Source: Cobetia amphilecti (GTDB lineage Bacteria; Pseudomonadota; Gammaproteobacteria; Pseudomonadales; Halomonadaceae). From it: 64,000 nucleotides of DNA. The notes beneath the pieces were generated by a model that saw only the letters and a program-made list of their open reading frames with translations, was not told the origin of the DNA and searched no databases. Positions 26,841 through 35,029 of this stretch are shown here, piece after piece (positions within the stretch are counted from its first letter, which is position 1; every line of letters starts with the position of its first letter). Both the position numbers and the translations under genes were made by a program. The DNA is taken from NCBI RefSeq assembly GCF_030010415.1, contig NZ_JASCSA010000004.1; one strand, written 5' to 3'.

Positions 26841-29654
26841 TCAGCCGTCTGTTGATACTTGACCTTCGCCGCTGCCGGACGCGCGTGGCGTCAGCGTCAC
26901 GTCAGGCAGCCACATGCTGACCTTGTCGATCAGCGCCTGAGGCCGGTAGGGCTTGCCCAGATAATCATCCAGCCCGGCGGCGAAGAAGCGCTCGCGATCG
27001 GCCTCACTGGCATTGGCGGTCAGCGCGATGATGACACTGCGCCGCTCACTGCCGGCGGCGGCTTCCTGCTCGCGCCAGCGCTGGCTGACACTGACGCCAT
27101 CCATGCCGGGCATGAAGATATCCATGAACACCAGCGCGTAGAAATGCTGGCCACGTGCGGCCAGCGCCTCTTCGCCGCTGCTGGCGGTATCGACCAACAA
27201 TCCCTGACGACCGAGCACCGTGCGTGCCAGCATCGCATTCACCGGCCCGTCATCCACCACCAGAATGCGGGTTTCGGTCGGCTTGCCCGGCCATGTCATC
27301 GGCAGCAGGATTTCCAGCGCCTGCTCGTCGTCCAGGTTGATCTGGCGATAGCTACCACCCAGCTCGTCGATCAAGCGCCGCGCCATGACAAGGCTCGAGG
27401 GCGATTGATGACCGATATCGAGCCCGACATGTCCACGCAGCTCGAGTCGCAGACAGCAACAGCCAGCGCCCTCGTCGTCGGAACCCTCTGCAGAGAACGC
27501 TGCATCGCGACAGGCCGGCAGCTCACAGGCTTGCTGCAGCTCAAGCAGCAGAGATTGATGACTGGCGCTTTCGTGGCGCATGCAGCCTTCCGCCAGATGC
27601 TCGAACAGCTGCGCGAGGCGGCGCACATCACCGCGCAATGCCTCCGGCATCGGCCCCAGCTGCCACTCGAAGGGGCAACCGACATCATGATGGCGCTGCT
27701 GCATGTCCTCGAGCAGCGCCCCCAGCGTCTCGGTTGGCGAGAAGTCATTCTCTTCCAGCGGCGTTCGTACCACTTCCTCGCGCTCGGTCAGGGCGTCCAG
27801 CAGTTGCGCCACGCTGTCGAGGCGACCCTGCAGCAGGCTGAGCTCGGCATCCTCGATATGACGCTCACGCCTGAGCTGACCAAGCTTGCGCACCAGGCCT
27901 TGCAGCGGCGGCGTCAGCTCAGCGTGCAGCATGTCCAGATAATCACTCTTCAGACGCGCCTCTTCGCGGGCACGGTCACGCGCGACCAGCAACTGCTGGC
28001 TGGCCTGATCGTGCTCCGACTCATCGATCATCACGCCGAGCACCTGCGCCGGGTCATTGTTGAAGCGACATAGCTCCAGGCGCATGCGCCGCATGCGCCC
28101 CTCGGCGTCATGTACCCGGAGTTCACGACTGCTGGGCACGCTGGGATTGGGCTCCAGCATCAGCAAGCTGCCCACCGACCGCCCCAGCGCCTCATGCAAT
28201 AGCAGCCCGAACAGCTTCTCGAAGGCCGGGTTGGCCATCGCCAACAGTCCATGGCGCATCACGAAGGCCGGCAGCGGCAAGGCATCCAGCTCATGGCCGC
28301 GACCACGACGCAGCAAGGCCACGGCCCCACGGTGACGCCGCAGGATGTCATCCGCCGGATAGGCCTGCCGCCCCACCGGCGGGTACTCCTCCATCACCTC
28401 ACCGTTCTCGATACGCTCGCTCTGGCGCGCCAACCACTCCAAGGGCTGCCCCAGGCGCTGGTCCATGCGCCTGAGCCGCCATTGCAAGATGAGCATGACG
28501 ACGGCAAACACCAGCAGCAGCGCGCCACCACTGCCCAGCAACAGGGTCAGCAGCGGCACCTGGCCGGGCACCTCGAGTCGCGTGCTGGACACCAGGCGCC
28601 AACCAGTGACCGGCAAGCTGTCCCACACCACCACCTGAGTCCCGTGCGGGTCATCCAGCGTGGCACCGCGCAGGCTGGTATCCATCGCGCGGGCGATATC
28701 CGCGGGCAGCTCCCGGGAATGGCCGTCGCCGACATTGCTGCTGGCCGCCCAGACGTTCAGGTGGTCATCGACCAGCCAGAAGGCATCCGAGGGGGCATGC
28801 CCCGGCAGCAGCAGGCGCGCCTCCATCTGCGGCAGCGCGAGATCCAGCCCGACACGCGCCTTCTGGCCATTGCTGAGAGAGACCTCCGCCAGCGCCGTGA
28901 TCTGCGGCAGACCGGCAGGCCCCGGATGCGGCGGCAGCCAGACCACGCGCGCCGCACCATTGTCGGTGTTCTCGGCAAGCTGACGCACGGTGTCCGGCAA
29001 CACCCCGGTATAGGGCATGAAATCGCTGCCCGGCGCGAAGGCATCCAGCACGTTGAACCAGGGATAGAGCATGACCATGCTGTTATCGAGGCTCACGAAC
29101 AGGCGTGAGATCAGGGGGTCCGACGAGTAGAGGTCCGACAGCAGCCACTGCATATGCATCAGTCGCCGCCCGGCATCGCGATCCTCATCGCTCAACGGCC
29201 CTGCGAATTCGCCGTAGAGTGCGGCTCCCCCACGCGATACCGGCCTGAACAGCTGGCCCTGCTCGGTGAGCGAGAACTGGTCCAGGCCAGCGTCATAGGC
29301 GCTGCTCCCGTTGGCGCCGAAGTCGAGATGGCGCCGTGCATAGCGCGCCAGAATCTGCAGGCGACGCTGCTGGGTTTCCAGACGCTCGCTGACCAGCGCC
29401 GTGGCCAGCGCATGCTCCTGCCTGAGCTCCCCCAGCGCGCTATCGACGGCGGCATGCTGCGTGCTGTCCCAGACCACGGCGGCCCCGACCAGAAAGCTCA
29501 ACGCCACCGCCAGCTCCGCCAGCAGCAGCGGGCCAGCCGTCAGCCGAATCATGCGCGCCCAGACCTTCTCCAGGCCACTGGCGGGATTCTGGGCATTCGA
29601 AGCCACCGCCACCGCAGGCGGTGGCTCGACAGAGGAAGCACGGCGCGAGAACAT
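26841..29654 (-). CDS. Hybrid sensor protein with degenerate kinase core and intact receiver
   Basis: This 937-residue inner-membrane protein has TM1 at about 36-56, a periplasmic sensor of about 310 residues with Cache-like features, TM2 at about 366-390, and a PAS-like domain at about 445-560. A kinase-like region runs from about 565 to 790 and a receiver from about 795 to 920. The receiver is intact (VVDD, phospho-Asp 845 in FMDIFMPGMDG, ALTAN, GKP). The kinase is not: the H-box reads LHAELTPPL, putting Ala578 at the usual phospho-His position with His577 one place off; the N-box lacks its Asn (LAEGCMRH); and the DTGIGI and GTGLGL boxes and the ATP lid are missing. It probably does not autophosphorylate, so it may receive phosphate from another kinase. 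ATG 29654 was chosen; the frame is open to 29843. Confidence 0.88.
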   Translation of the reverse strand: MFSRRASSVEPPPAVAVASNAQNPASGLEKVWARMIRLTAGPLLLAELAVALSFLVGAAVVWDSTQHAAVDSALGELRQEHALATALVSERLETQQRRLQILARYARRHLDFGANGSSAYDAGLDQFSLTEQGQLFRPVSRGGAALYGEFAGPLSDEDRDAGRRLMHMQWLLSDLYSSDPLISRLFVSLDNSMVMLYPWFNVLDAFAPGSDFMPYTGVLPDTVRQLAENTDNGAARVVWLPPHPGPAGLPQITALAEVSLSNGQKARVGLDLALPQMEARLLLPGHAPSDAFWLVDDHLNVWAASSNVGDGHSRELPADIARAMDTSLRGATLDDPHGTQVVVWDSLPVTGWRLVSSTRLEVPGQVPLLTLLLGSGGALLLVFAVVMLILQWRLRRMDQRLGQPLEWLARQSERIENGEVMEEYPPVGRQAYPADDILRRHRGAVALLRRGRGHELDALPLPAFVMRHGLLAMANPAFEKLFGLLLHEALGRSVGSLLMLEPNPSVPSSRELRVHDAEGRMRRMRLELCRFNNDPAQVLGVMIDESEHDQASQQLLVARDRAREEARLKSDYLDMLHAELTPPLQGLVRKLGQLRRERHIEDAELSLLQGRLDSVAQLLDALTEREEVVRTPLEENDFSPTETLGALLEDMQQRHHDVGCPFEWQLGPMPEALRGDVRRLAQLFEHLAEGCMRHESASHQSLLLELQQACELPACRDAAFSAEGSDDEGAGCCCLRLELRGHVGLDIGHQSPSSLVMARRLIDELGGSYRQINLDDEQALEILLPMTWPGKPTETRILVVDDGPVNAMLARTVLGRQGLLVDTASSGEEALAARGQHFYALVFMDIFMPGMDGVSVSQRWREQEAAAGSERRSVIIALTANASEADRERFFAAGLDDYLGKPYRPQALIDKVSMWLPDVTLTPRASGSGEGQVSTDG

Positions 29655-29816
29655 GATCTGAAAGCATCCTGTAGGTGAGGCGTCGGCAAGCCCGACCGCT
29701 GACCAGCGCAAGCTGTCGAGACAAAGCAGCAGCATACGCAAGCCGCCGTCAGGCGTCATGCAGTGCCAGCGTGACAGAGGCGCTATTTTCTCCCGACCCC
29801 CTGATGGAGTGGCGAC

Positions 29817-30779
29817 ATGTGCCTGATGGCATTTGACTGGCAACCGGACTCGCCGCAGGGCGAATGCCTGCTACTGATCGGCAACCGGGATGAGTTTCAC
29901 GCACGCGCCACCGCCGGGCTCTGCGTGTGGCCGGATGGTGTCCTGTGCGGCGGACGCGACCTGGTGGCCGGCGGCGGCTGGCTGGTCATGCACCCCGCCG
30001 GCAGCCTCGCCACGCTGACCAATGTGCGCCAGCTGGACCACCCTGCCCCGACGGCCAGCATCAGCCGTGGCCAGCTGGTCGCGGCCGCGGCGCGTCAGGC
30101 GCTGGGTCGATGCTCGCGCTGGCGCCTTGAAGACTGGTTGCGCGCACTGGTCGCGGGAGAGAGCGTGCCCGCGGCACTGGAGCGAGCGGACGCACAGAAG
30201 CTGTCTGCGCTGACGCTTGAGGCCGTGGACTGGTGCAACCTGCTGGTCTGCGATGGCAAGGCGTTGTGGCGCCTGCATCATGGCCCGCAAGGGGCCGAGG
30301 TGAGCCGCCTCGGCGCGGGCATCCATAGCCTGAGCAATGGCCATCCCGAGACCGGCTGGCCCAAGCAACGACGCCTGAGTGGCCGCCTGGCAGCCCTCCT
30401 CGACCCGACAGCCCGTGCTGGTCAGACAACCGCACGGCCATTGAGCGACGACGCGCTGCTCGACCTGCTCAAGGATGACTGGCGGCCCGCGCCGACTCAG
30501 CTACCGGCCACCGGGCTCACGCCCGAACGCGAAGCCCTGCTGTCCAGCCCGTTCATCGTCAGCGCCGAATATGGCACGCGGGCCTCGACCCTGGTGCGCT
30601 GGCAACGCTACCCGACAAGGGACACGACTGATCCGTCTGGTATGGTGCAGACATTGACCTTGCTGGAGCGCCGTTTCAGCCCTGAGGGCCATACCATCGC
30701 CAGCCGCAGGGCCATGACCCGCTTGCTCGCCACGGGGAGCGACGAGGAAGGAGATATCGGCAGCTGGCGACTCAGCTAG
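29817..30779 (+). CDS. NRDE-family protein (TANGO2 homologue)
   Basis: This 320-residue protein begins MCLMAFDW and has the eponymous GNRDEFHARAT motif at about residues 22-32, with GGRDLVAGGGWL following. The family is widespread; the N-terminal Cys2 resembles an Ntn-hydrolase nucleophile after Met removal. Eukaryotic TANGO2 affects lipid, CoA or haem handling, but the bacterial role is not established. GGAGTGGC precedes the ATG. It is divergent from the sensor gene, and its 3' end overlaps the ptsP stop by eight bases, tail to tail. Confidence 0.85.
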   Translation: MCLMAFDWQPDSPQGECLLLIGNRDEFHARATAGLCVWPDGVLCGGRDLVAGGGWLVMHPAGSLATLTNVRQLDHPAPTASISRGQLVAAAARQALGRCSRWRLEDWLRALVAGESVPAALERADAQKLSALTLEAVDWCNLLVCDGKALWRLHHGPQGAEVSRLGAGIHSLSNGHPETGWPKQRRLSGRLAALLDPTARAGQTTARPLSDDALLDLLKDDWRPAPTQLPATGLTPEREALLSSPFIVSAEYGTRASTLVRWQRYPTRDTTDPSGMVQTLTLLERRFSPEGHTIASRRAMTRLLATGSDEEGDIGSWRLS

Positions 30780-33072
30780 TCGTCTCACCAGCCTTCTGTG
30801 CCACAGGCGCGTTGTCGCGCGGCGGCAGCAGATGGGCCAGATCCCAGGCCTGCAGGCGGTGGAGCAACAGGTCATGAACCTCATCGGCGGTGGGCTGACA
30901 CAGTACCTCGTCCACCAGTCCCTGCGCCGCACTCAGCGACACCCGCCGAATGGCCGCACGCACGCGAGGCAGGCTCGGGGCATTCATCGACAGACTGTCA
31001 AAGCCCATGCCCAGCAGCAGCAAGGCCCCGGCGGGGTCGCCCGCCAGCTCACCGCAGACGCTCACCGGCATCTTGAGCGCACGCGACTCTTCCGCCAGAC
31101 GCGCCAGGGCGCGCAACACCGCCGGATGGCAGGCATCGTAGAGACTCGCCACGCGCGGGTTGTTGCGGTCCACCGCCAGCAGATACTGGGTGAGATCATT
31201 GGAGCCTACGGAGAAGAAGTCGACCCGGGTGGCGAGCGCTTCCAATTGGTAGAGCGCCGCGGGCACCTCGATCATCACGCCGACACTCGGCCGCGAGACG
31301 TTGATGCCCTCTTCGGCCAGTTCGACCAGCGCCCGATTGACCAGCGCCAGCGCCGCATCGACTTCCTCGATTCCCGAGATCATCGGCAGCATGATGCGCA
31401 GGTTGTCCAGCCCTTCCGCGGCACGCAGCATGGCCCGCAGCTGCACCATCAGCACCTCGGGGTGATCGAGCGTCACCCGGATGCCCCGCCAGCCCAGGAA
31501 AGGATTGGCCTCGTTGATCGGGAAATAGGGCAGGTCCTTGTCACCGCCGATATCCAGCGTGCGCATGGTGACCGGCAGCGGCGCAAAGCCCAGCAGCTGC
31601 TCGCGATACAGACGCGCCTGCTCCTGCTCGCTGGGGAAGCGATCACTCATCATGAACGGCACTTCGGTGCGGTAGAGCCCGACCCCGCCGACCCGCGACT
31701 TGAGCGACGCGACGGAATCCAGCGCCAGGCCGGTATTCACCATCAGCGGCAGAACATGACCATCCGGGGTCACGCTTGGCAGATCCTGCTCCTGTTCCAG
31801 CAGCGCACTCAACGCCTGCTCCTCCTCGATCAACCGTGAATAGTAGGCGCCGAGCTCAAGCTCGGGACGCACTACCAGTCGACCACGGTGACCATCGAGA
31901 ATGACCGGTGCACCGCCCAGTCGCGACAACGGAAGATCCACCATGCCCAACACGGTGGGAATCCCCATCGCACGCGCCAGGATGGCGACATGCGAGGTAC
32001 TCGAGCCACTGACCGCGACCAGCCCCTTGAGGCGTTCCCGCGGGACTTCCCCCAGCGTGGCGGGGCTGATCTCGTGACCGATGAGGATGGTGTTTTCCGG
32101 GTATTCGATCGGACCACTGTCACCCTCTTCCTGCAGGTGTGACAACACGCGGCGCCCAAGATCCCGTATGTCGGCGGCTCTTTCGCGCAGATAGTCATCA
32201 TCGACACGCTCGAGATACTGCACATGGCGGCGCACGATATCGGCCAGCGCCGCCGGCGCCCACTGTCCTTCACGGATGCGCTTCTCGACTTCCTGCCCCA
32301 GCGCCGCGTCGCCCAGCATCTGCTGATAGACCTCGAACAGCGCATGTTCCTGGGTGGAGATACGACTGGCGAGACGCTCCGCCGCGACGCGGATCTCTTC
32401 GCGCACGGCGTTGATCGCCTCCTTGAGGCGTGCGATCTCGAATTCGATATCGGTGGGGATCAGATCAGGGACGGCGTCCAGGTCGGCAGGCGGAGACAGC
32501 ACGAAGGCCTTGCCGATGGCGATACCGGGCGAGCCGGCCACGCCGGAGAAGGTCGCCTGACCGCTGGTACCAGCCAGCTTGCCCAACGCCCCGGTGGCCA
32601 GCGCGTGGGCCAGCACTCCCGCCAGCTGCGCGCCGAGGGTGACAAGGAAGGCTTCCTCACCTTCATCGAAACGGCGCTTCTCGTGCTGCTGGATGACCAG
32701 CACCCCGAGCACACGACGCTGATGGATGATGGGGACACCGAGGAAGCTGGAGAAACGCTCTTCTCCGGTCTCCTCGAAATAACGGAATTGGGGGTGTGCG
32801 GGCGCATCCTCGAGATTGAGCGGCTCTTCTCTGAGCGCCACCATCCCGACCAGGCCCTCGCCACGTGCCAGACTGACCTGCCCCACCGACGACGAGCGCA
32901 GACCGATGGTGTCCTTGAGCACGAAGCGATCGCTTTCCGGTGCCAGCAGATAGACGGAGCAGACGTCCGTCTTCATGGCCTTGCGTATGCGCAACACCAT
33001 GGTCGCCAGTGCCGCGTCCAGAGAACGTGCGCCATTGACCTCCTGAACGATACGACGTAGCACCTCAAGCAT
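30772..33072 (-). CDS. ptsP: Phosphoenolpyruvate-protein phosphotransferase of the nitrogen PTS (EI-Ntr)
   Basis: First phosphotransferase of the regulatory nitrogen PTS, taking phosphate from PEP and passing it to NPr (ptsO). The 766 residues comprise an N-terminal GAF domain (about 18-165, KTDVCSVYLL), the EI domain starting GVAGSPGIAIG near 178, phospho-His 361 in GSSTSHVAILARAMGIPT, and the PEP-binding barrel with the late VSVCGELAGDP active-site Cys. The start was set at ATG 33072 (MLEVLRRIVQEV), matching homologues. Its ribosome-binding GAGG is supplied by a tandem copy of its own first codons. The order rppH-ptsP is conserved in gammaproteobacteria. Confidence 0.96.
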   Translation of the reverse strand: MLEVLRRIVQEVNGARSLDAALATMVLRIRKAMKTDVCSVYLLAPESDRFVLKDTIGLRSSSVGQVSLARGEGLVGMVALREEPLNLEDAPAHPQFRYFEETGEERFSSFLGVPIIHQRRVLGVLVIQQHEKRRFDEGEEAFLVTLGAQLAGVLAHALATGALGKLAGTSGQATFSGVAGSPGIAIGKAFVLSPPADLDAVPDLIPTDIEFEIARLKEAINAVREEIRVAAERLASRISTQEHALFEVYQQMLGDAALGQEVEKRIREGQWAPAALADIVRRHVQYLERVDDDYLRERAADIRDLGRRVLSHLQEEGDSGPIEYPENTILIGHEISPATLGEVPRERLKGLVAVSGSSTSHVAILARAMGIPTVLGMVDLPLSRLGGAPVILDGHRGRLVVRPELELGAYYSRLIEEEQALSALLEQEQDLPSVTPDGHVLPLMVNTGLALDSVASLKSRVGGVGLYRTEVPFMMSDRFPSEQEQARLYREQLLGFAPLPVTMRTLDIGGDKDLPYFPINEANPFLGWRGIRVTLDHPEVLMVQLRAMLRAAEGLDNLRIMLPMISGIEEVDAALALVNRALVELAEEGINVSRPSVGVMIEVPAALYQLEALATRVDFFSVGSNDLTQYLLAVDRNNPRVASLYDACHPAVLRALARLAEESRALKMPVSVCGELAGDPAGALLLLGMGFDSLSMNAPSLPRVRAAIRRVSLSAAQGLVDEVLCQPTADEVHDLLLHRLQAWDLAHLLPPRDNAPVAQKAGETTS

Positions 33073-33104
33073 GGAGTACCTCAAGCATGGTGTATCTCGC
33101 GCAT
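33057..33104. repeat. 16-bp tandem triplication of the ptsP start region
   Basis: On the minus strand three 16-base units follow one another: 33104-33089, 33088-33073 and 33072-33057. The last two both begin ATGCTTGAGGT and match at 14 of 16 positions; the first matches at 12. The real start is the ATG of the third unit. The ATG of the second unit opens a seven-codon frame (MLEVLHA, then stop) and its TTGAGG acts as the Shine-Dalgarno of the real start. Confidence 0.85.
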
Positions 33105-33179
33105 CGAAGACGTCGAGAAGGTGATTGCTCAGCCAAGGCGGCGTGACCCACGCTCAGCCACCCGCGCCCATCAACGCCA

Positions 33180-33854
33180 TCAGCCGGACGAATGTCGCCC
33201 GTGACCCTCGGAGCTGGCGCCATCGGCCCCGGGGTCACCGGCACCTGTGCCATCGAGCCCCTTGGCCGCCGCGTTGGCAGTAGCGACCGGTGAGCCACTG
33301 GCGCCAGACGGCCCGCAGGCACCCCGCGCCTCATGCAGCGATGGCCCCTCGGCGAGCGCCTTGAGCCGCTCGGTGTCCACCAGACGCTGCAGACGCGGCG
33401 CCAACTCACGCAGGGCGCGTCGATAGACCTCACGCTTGAAGGCCACGACCTGCCCCAGCGGATACCAGTAGCTCACCCAACGCCAGCCATCGAATTCAGG
33501 ATTGGGCGTGGTATCCACACTTACACGGTTGTCCTGACAGCGAATCTGCAACAGGAACCACTTCTGCTTCTGACCGATGCAGATCGGTCGGGAGTGCGTT
33601 CTTACCATGCGTCTGGGTAACCGGTAGCGCAGCCATCCACGGGTGCAGGCCAGTATCTCGACGTCCTCAGCTTTCAGGCCGATCTCTTCTTCGAGTTCAC
33701 GAAACAGCGCCTGTTGCGGTGTCTCGTTTGGCTTGATGCCCCCTTGCGGAAACTGCCACGCATTCTGTCCTACCCGGCGCGCCCAGAGCAGCTGGCCCTC
33801 ACAGTTGGCAATGATGATGCCAACGTTGGGGCGAAAGCCGTCAGCGTCGATCAC
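33180..33854 (-). CDS. rppH: RNA pyrophosphohydrolase (Nudix) with C-terminal extension
   Basis: Removes pyrophosphate from mRNA 5' ends and thereby triggers RNase E decay. The core starts IDADGFRPNVGII, and the Nudix box lies at about residues 38-60 (GGIKPNETPQQALFREL followed by EEEIGL). The family-specific VRTHSRPICIGQKQKWFLL and the late FDGWRWVSYWYPLGQVV are present. GTG 33854 is chosen because it gives the conserved N-terminus and has AAGGTG upstream; an ATG 11 codons earlier is less likely. At 224 residues it is about 60 longer than E. coli RppH. The extra C-terminal part is Ala/Gly/Ser-rich and probably disordered. It is upstream of ptsP on the same strand. Confidence 0.93.
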   Translation of the reverse strand: MIDADGFRPNVGIIIANCEGQLLWARRVGQNAWQFPQGGIKPNETPQQALFRELEEEIGLKAEDVEILACTRGWLRYRLPRRMVRTHSRPICIGQKQKWFLLQIRCQDNRVSVDTTPNPEFDGWRWVSYWYPLGQVVAFKREVYRRALRELAPRLQRLVDTERLKALAEGPSLHEARGACGPSGASGSPVATANAAAKGLDGTGAGDPGADGASSEGHGRHSSG

Positions 33855-33976
33855 GGATGTCACCTTTGATTCGTTAATTGAAACCATTCTTCCACAAAGG
33901 CTGAAAGCGCTTCAATACGCGGTTTGGCGGTGTGAAAGCCCGAGCACCTCTGCAATAATCGCTGCCTTCACGCTAT

Positions 33977-33988
33977 TGCAGTGCAACA
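33977..33988. promoter_or_regulatory. TGCAGTGCAACA motif between rppH and the HAD gene
   Basis: A 12-base motif that recurs, with one C/G change, at 43927-43938 and 44148-44159. It lies in the divergent promoter region of rppH and the phosphatase gene. It resembles the TGCA-type sites described for the polyhydroxyalkanoate regulator PhaR, but that link is inference. Confidence 0.4.
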
Positions 33989-34114
33989 CGGCCGTGCGAG
34001 ACTGCTCGTCGGCCACCGTACACCCGCGCAAACACTGGGCCGGCACCCTATCGTGCTCTGTTGTCCGTGTCTGTCGCCCAGCCGAGTGTGGCTGGGCAGA
34101 GCAAGGAGTTTTCC

Positions 34115-34771
34115 GTGAGTCTGGCCATCTTTGATCTCGACAATACCCTGATCGCCGGGGACAGTGATCACGCCTGGGGCGAATTTCTGGTCGAACAGGG
34201 CGCTGTCGACGCCAACGTCTATCGTGAAGCCAACGAGCGCTACTACCAGCTCTACCAGAGTGGCGAGCTGGACATTCACGAATACCTGGCCTTCTCACTC
34301 AAGCCGTTGTCCGAGAACAGTCCGGAGCAGTTGGCGGCCTGGCACCAGCAGTTCATGGCCGCCAAGATCGAGCCCATCATCCTGCCGCGGGCGGAAGAAC
34401 TGCTGGCACGTCACCGGGCACGCGGCGACACCCTGCTGATCATCACCGCCACCAATCGCTTCATCACCGCTCCCATCGCGGACCGCCTGGGCGTCGATGA
34501 GCTGATCGCCATCGAGCCCGAGATCGTCAACGGCCGCTACACCGGACGCGTCAGCGGCGTCCCAAGCTTCCAGGCCGGCAAGGTGACCCGCCTCGAGAGC
34601 TGGCTGGCCGAACGTGACCACACCCTGGATGGCAGCACCTTCTACAGCGACTCCATCAATGACCTGCCGCTGCTGGAGCGTGTCGATACTGCCATCGCAG
34701 TGGACCCGGATGAGCAACTACGCGCCGCCGCTGACGCGCGCGATTGGCGTATCATTTCGCTTCGCGACTGA
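34115..34771 (+). CDS. HAD-superfamily subclass IB hydrolase (SerB-like phosphatase)
   Basis: This 218-residue cytosolic phosphatase has HAD motif I at the N-terminus, DLDNTLIAGDSD (nucleophile Asp), motif II in IITATNRF, and motif III/IV in YSDSINDLPLLERV. The cap is helical, as in phosphoserine-phosphatase-like members. It is annotated variously as SerB-like or histidinol-phosphatase-like; the substrate is not settled. GTG 34115 has a perfect AAGGAG six bases upstream and starts SLAIFDLD, so the longer frame from 34061 is rejected. The gene lies next to rppH in pseudomonads too. Confidence 0.87.
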   Translation: MSLAIFDLDNTLIAGDSDHAWGEFLVEQGAVDANVYREANERYYQLYQSGELDIHEYLAFSLKPLSENSPEQLAAWHQQFMAAKIEPIILPRAEELLARHRARGDTLLIITATNRFITAPIADRLGVDELIAIEPEIVNGRYTGRVSGVPSFQAGKVTRLESWLAERDHTLDGSTFYSDSINDLPLLERVDTAIAVDPDEQLRAAADARDWRIISLRD

Positions 34772-34804
34772 TAACAGACTGATTTACATGGATTTTATCG
34801 ATCC

Positions 34805-34874
34805 ATAAGGTCGAGCAGCTTCAGCTATAAGGTTTTCATGTGGCTACAAGCATTCACCATAAAGTCGACCTTAT
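34805..34874. other. Distant inverted repeat upstream of the Mqo-like gene
   Basis: ATAAGGTCGA at 34805-34814 and its exact complement at 34865-34874 are separated by 50 bases. The right half lies just upstream of the candidate promoter for the gene at 35030. It could be a pair of operator half-sites or a looping site. It could also act as a weak terminator region for the HAD gene, though there is no U-tract. Confidence 0.45.
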
Positions 34875-34903
34875 TTGCTGAATCATTTCGCACAAGATGT
34901 GTC

Positions 34904-34909
34904 TATAAT
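34904..34909 (+). promoter_or_regulatory. Probable -10 box of the Mqo-like gene
   Basis: A perfect TATAAT lies in an AT-rich stretch about 120 bases before the start codon. No good TTGACA-like box is found 16-18 bases upstream, so activator dependence is possible. The leader of about 110 bases shows no clear structure. Confidence 0.5.
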
Positions 34910-35029
34910 GTGTGTCCATCGAACCGTCGAGCCTGGTGCGGCAACTTTTGCCCCGTCACGGCAGGACGGCCTCCGGAATCCCGGTCGGGTCCGGGGGATG
35001 TCCCTCACCAACCTTGAGCGTGAGCAGCC

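Noticed and set aside
26841..29843. 1000-residue version of the sensor protein
   Set aside because: The extra N-terminus would overlap the divergent NRDE gene and adds no domain; ATG 29654 is sufficient.
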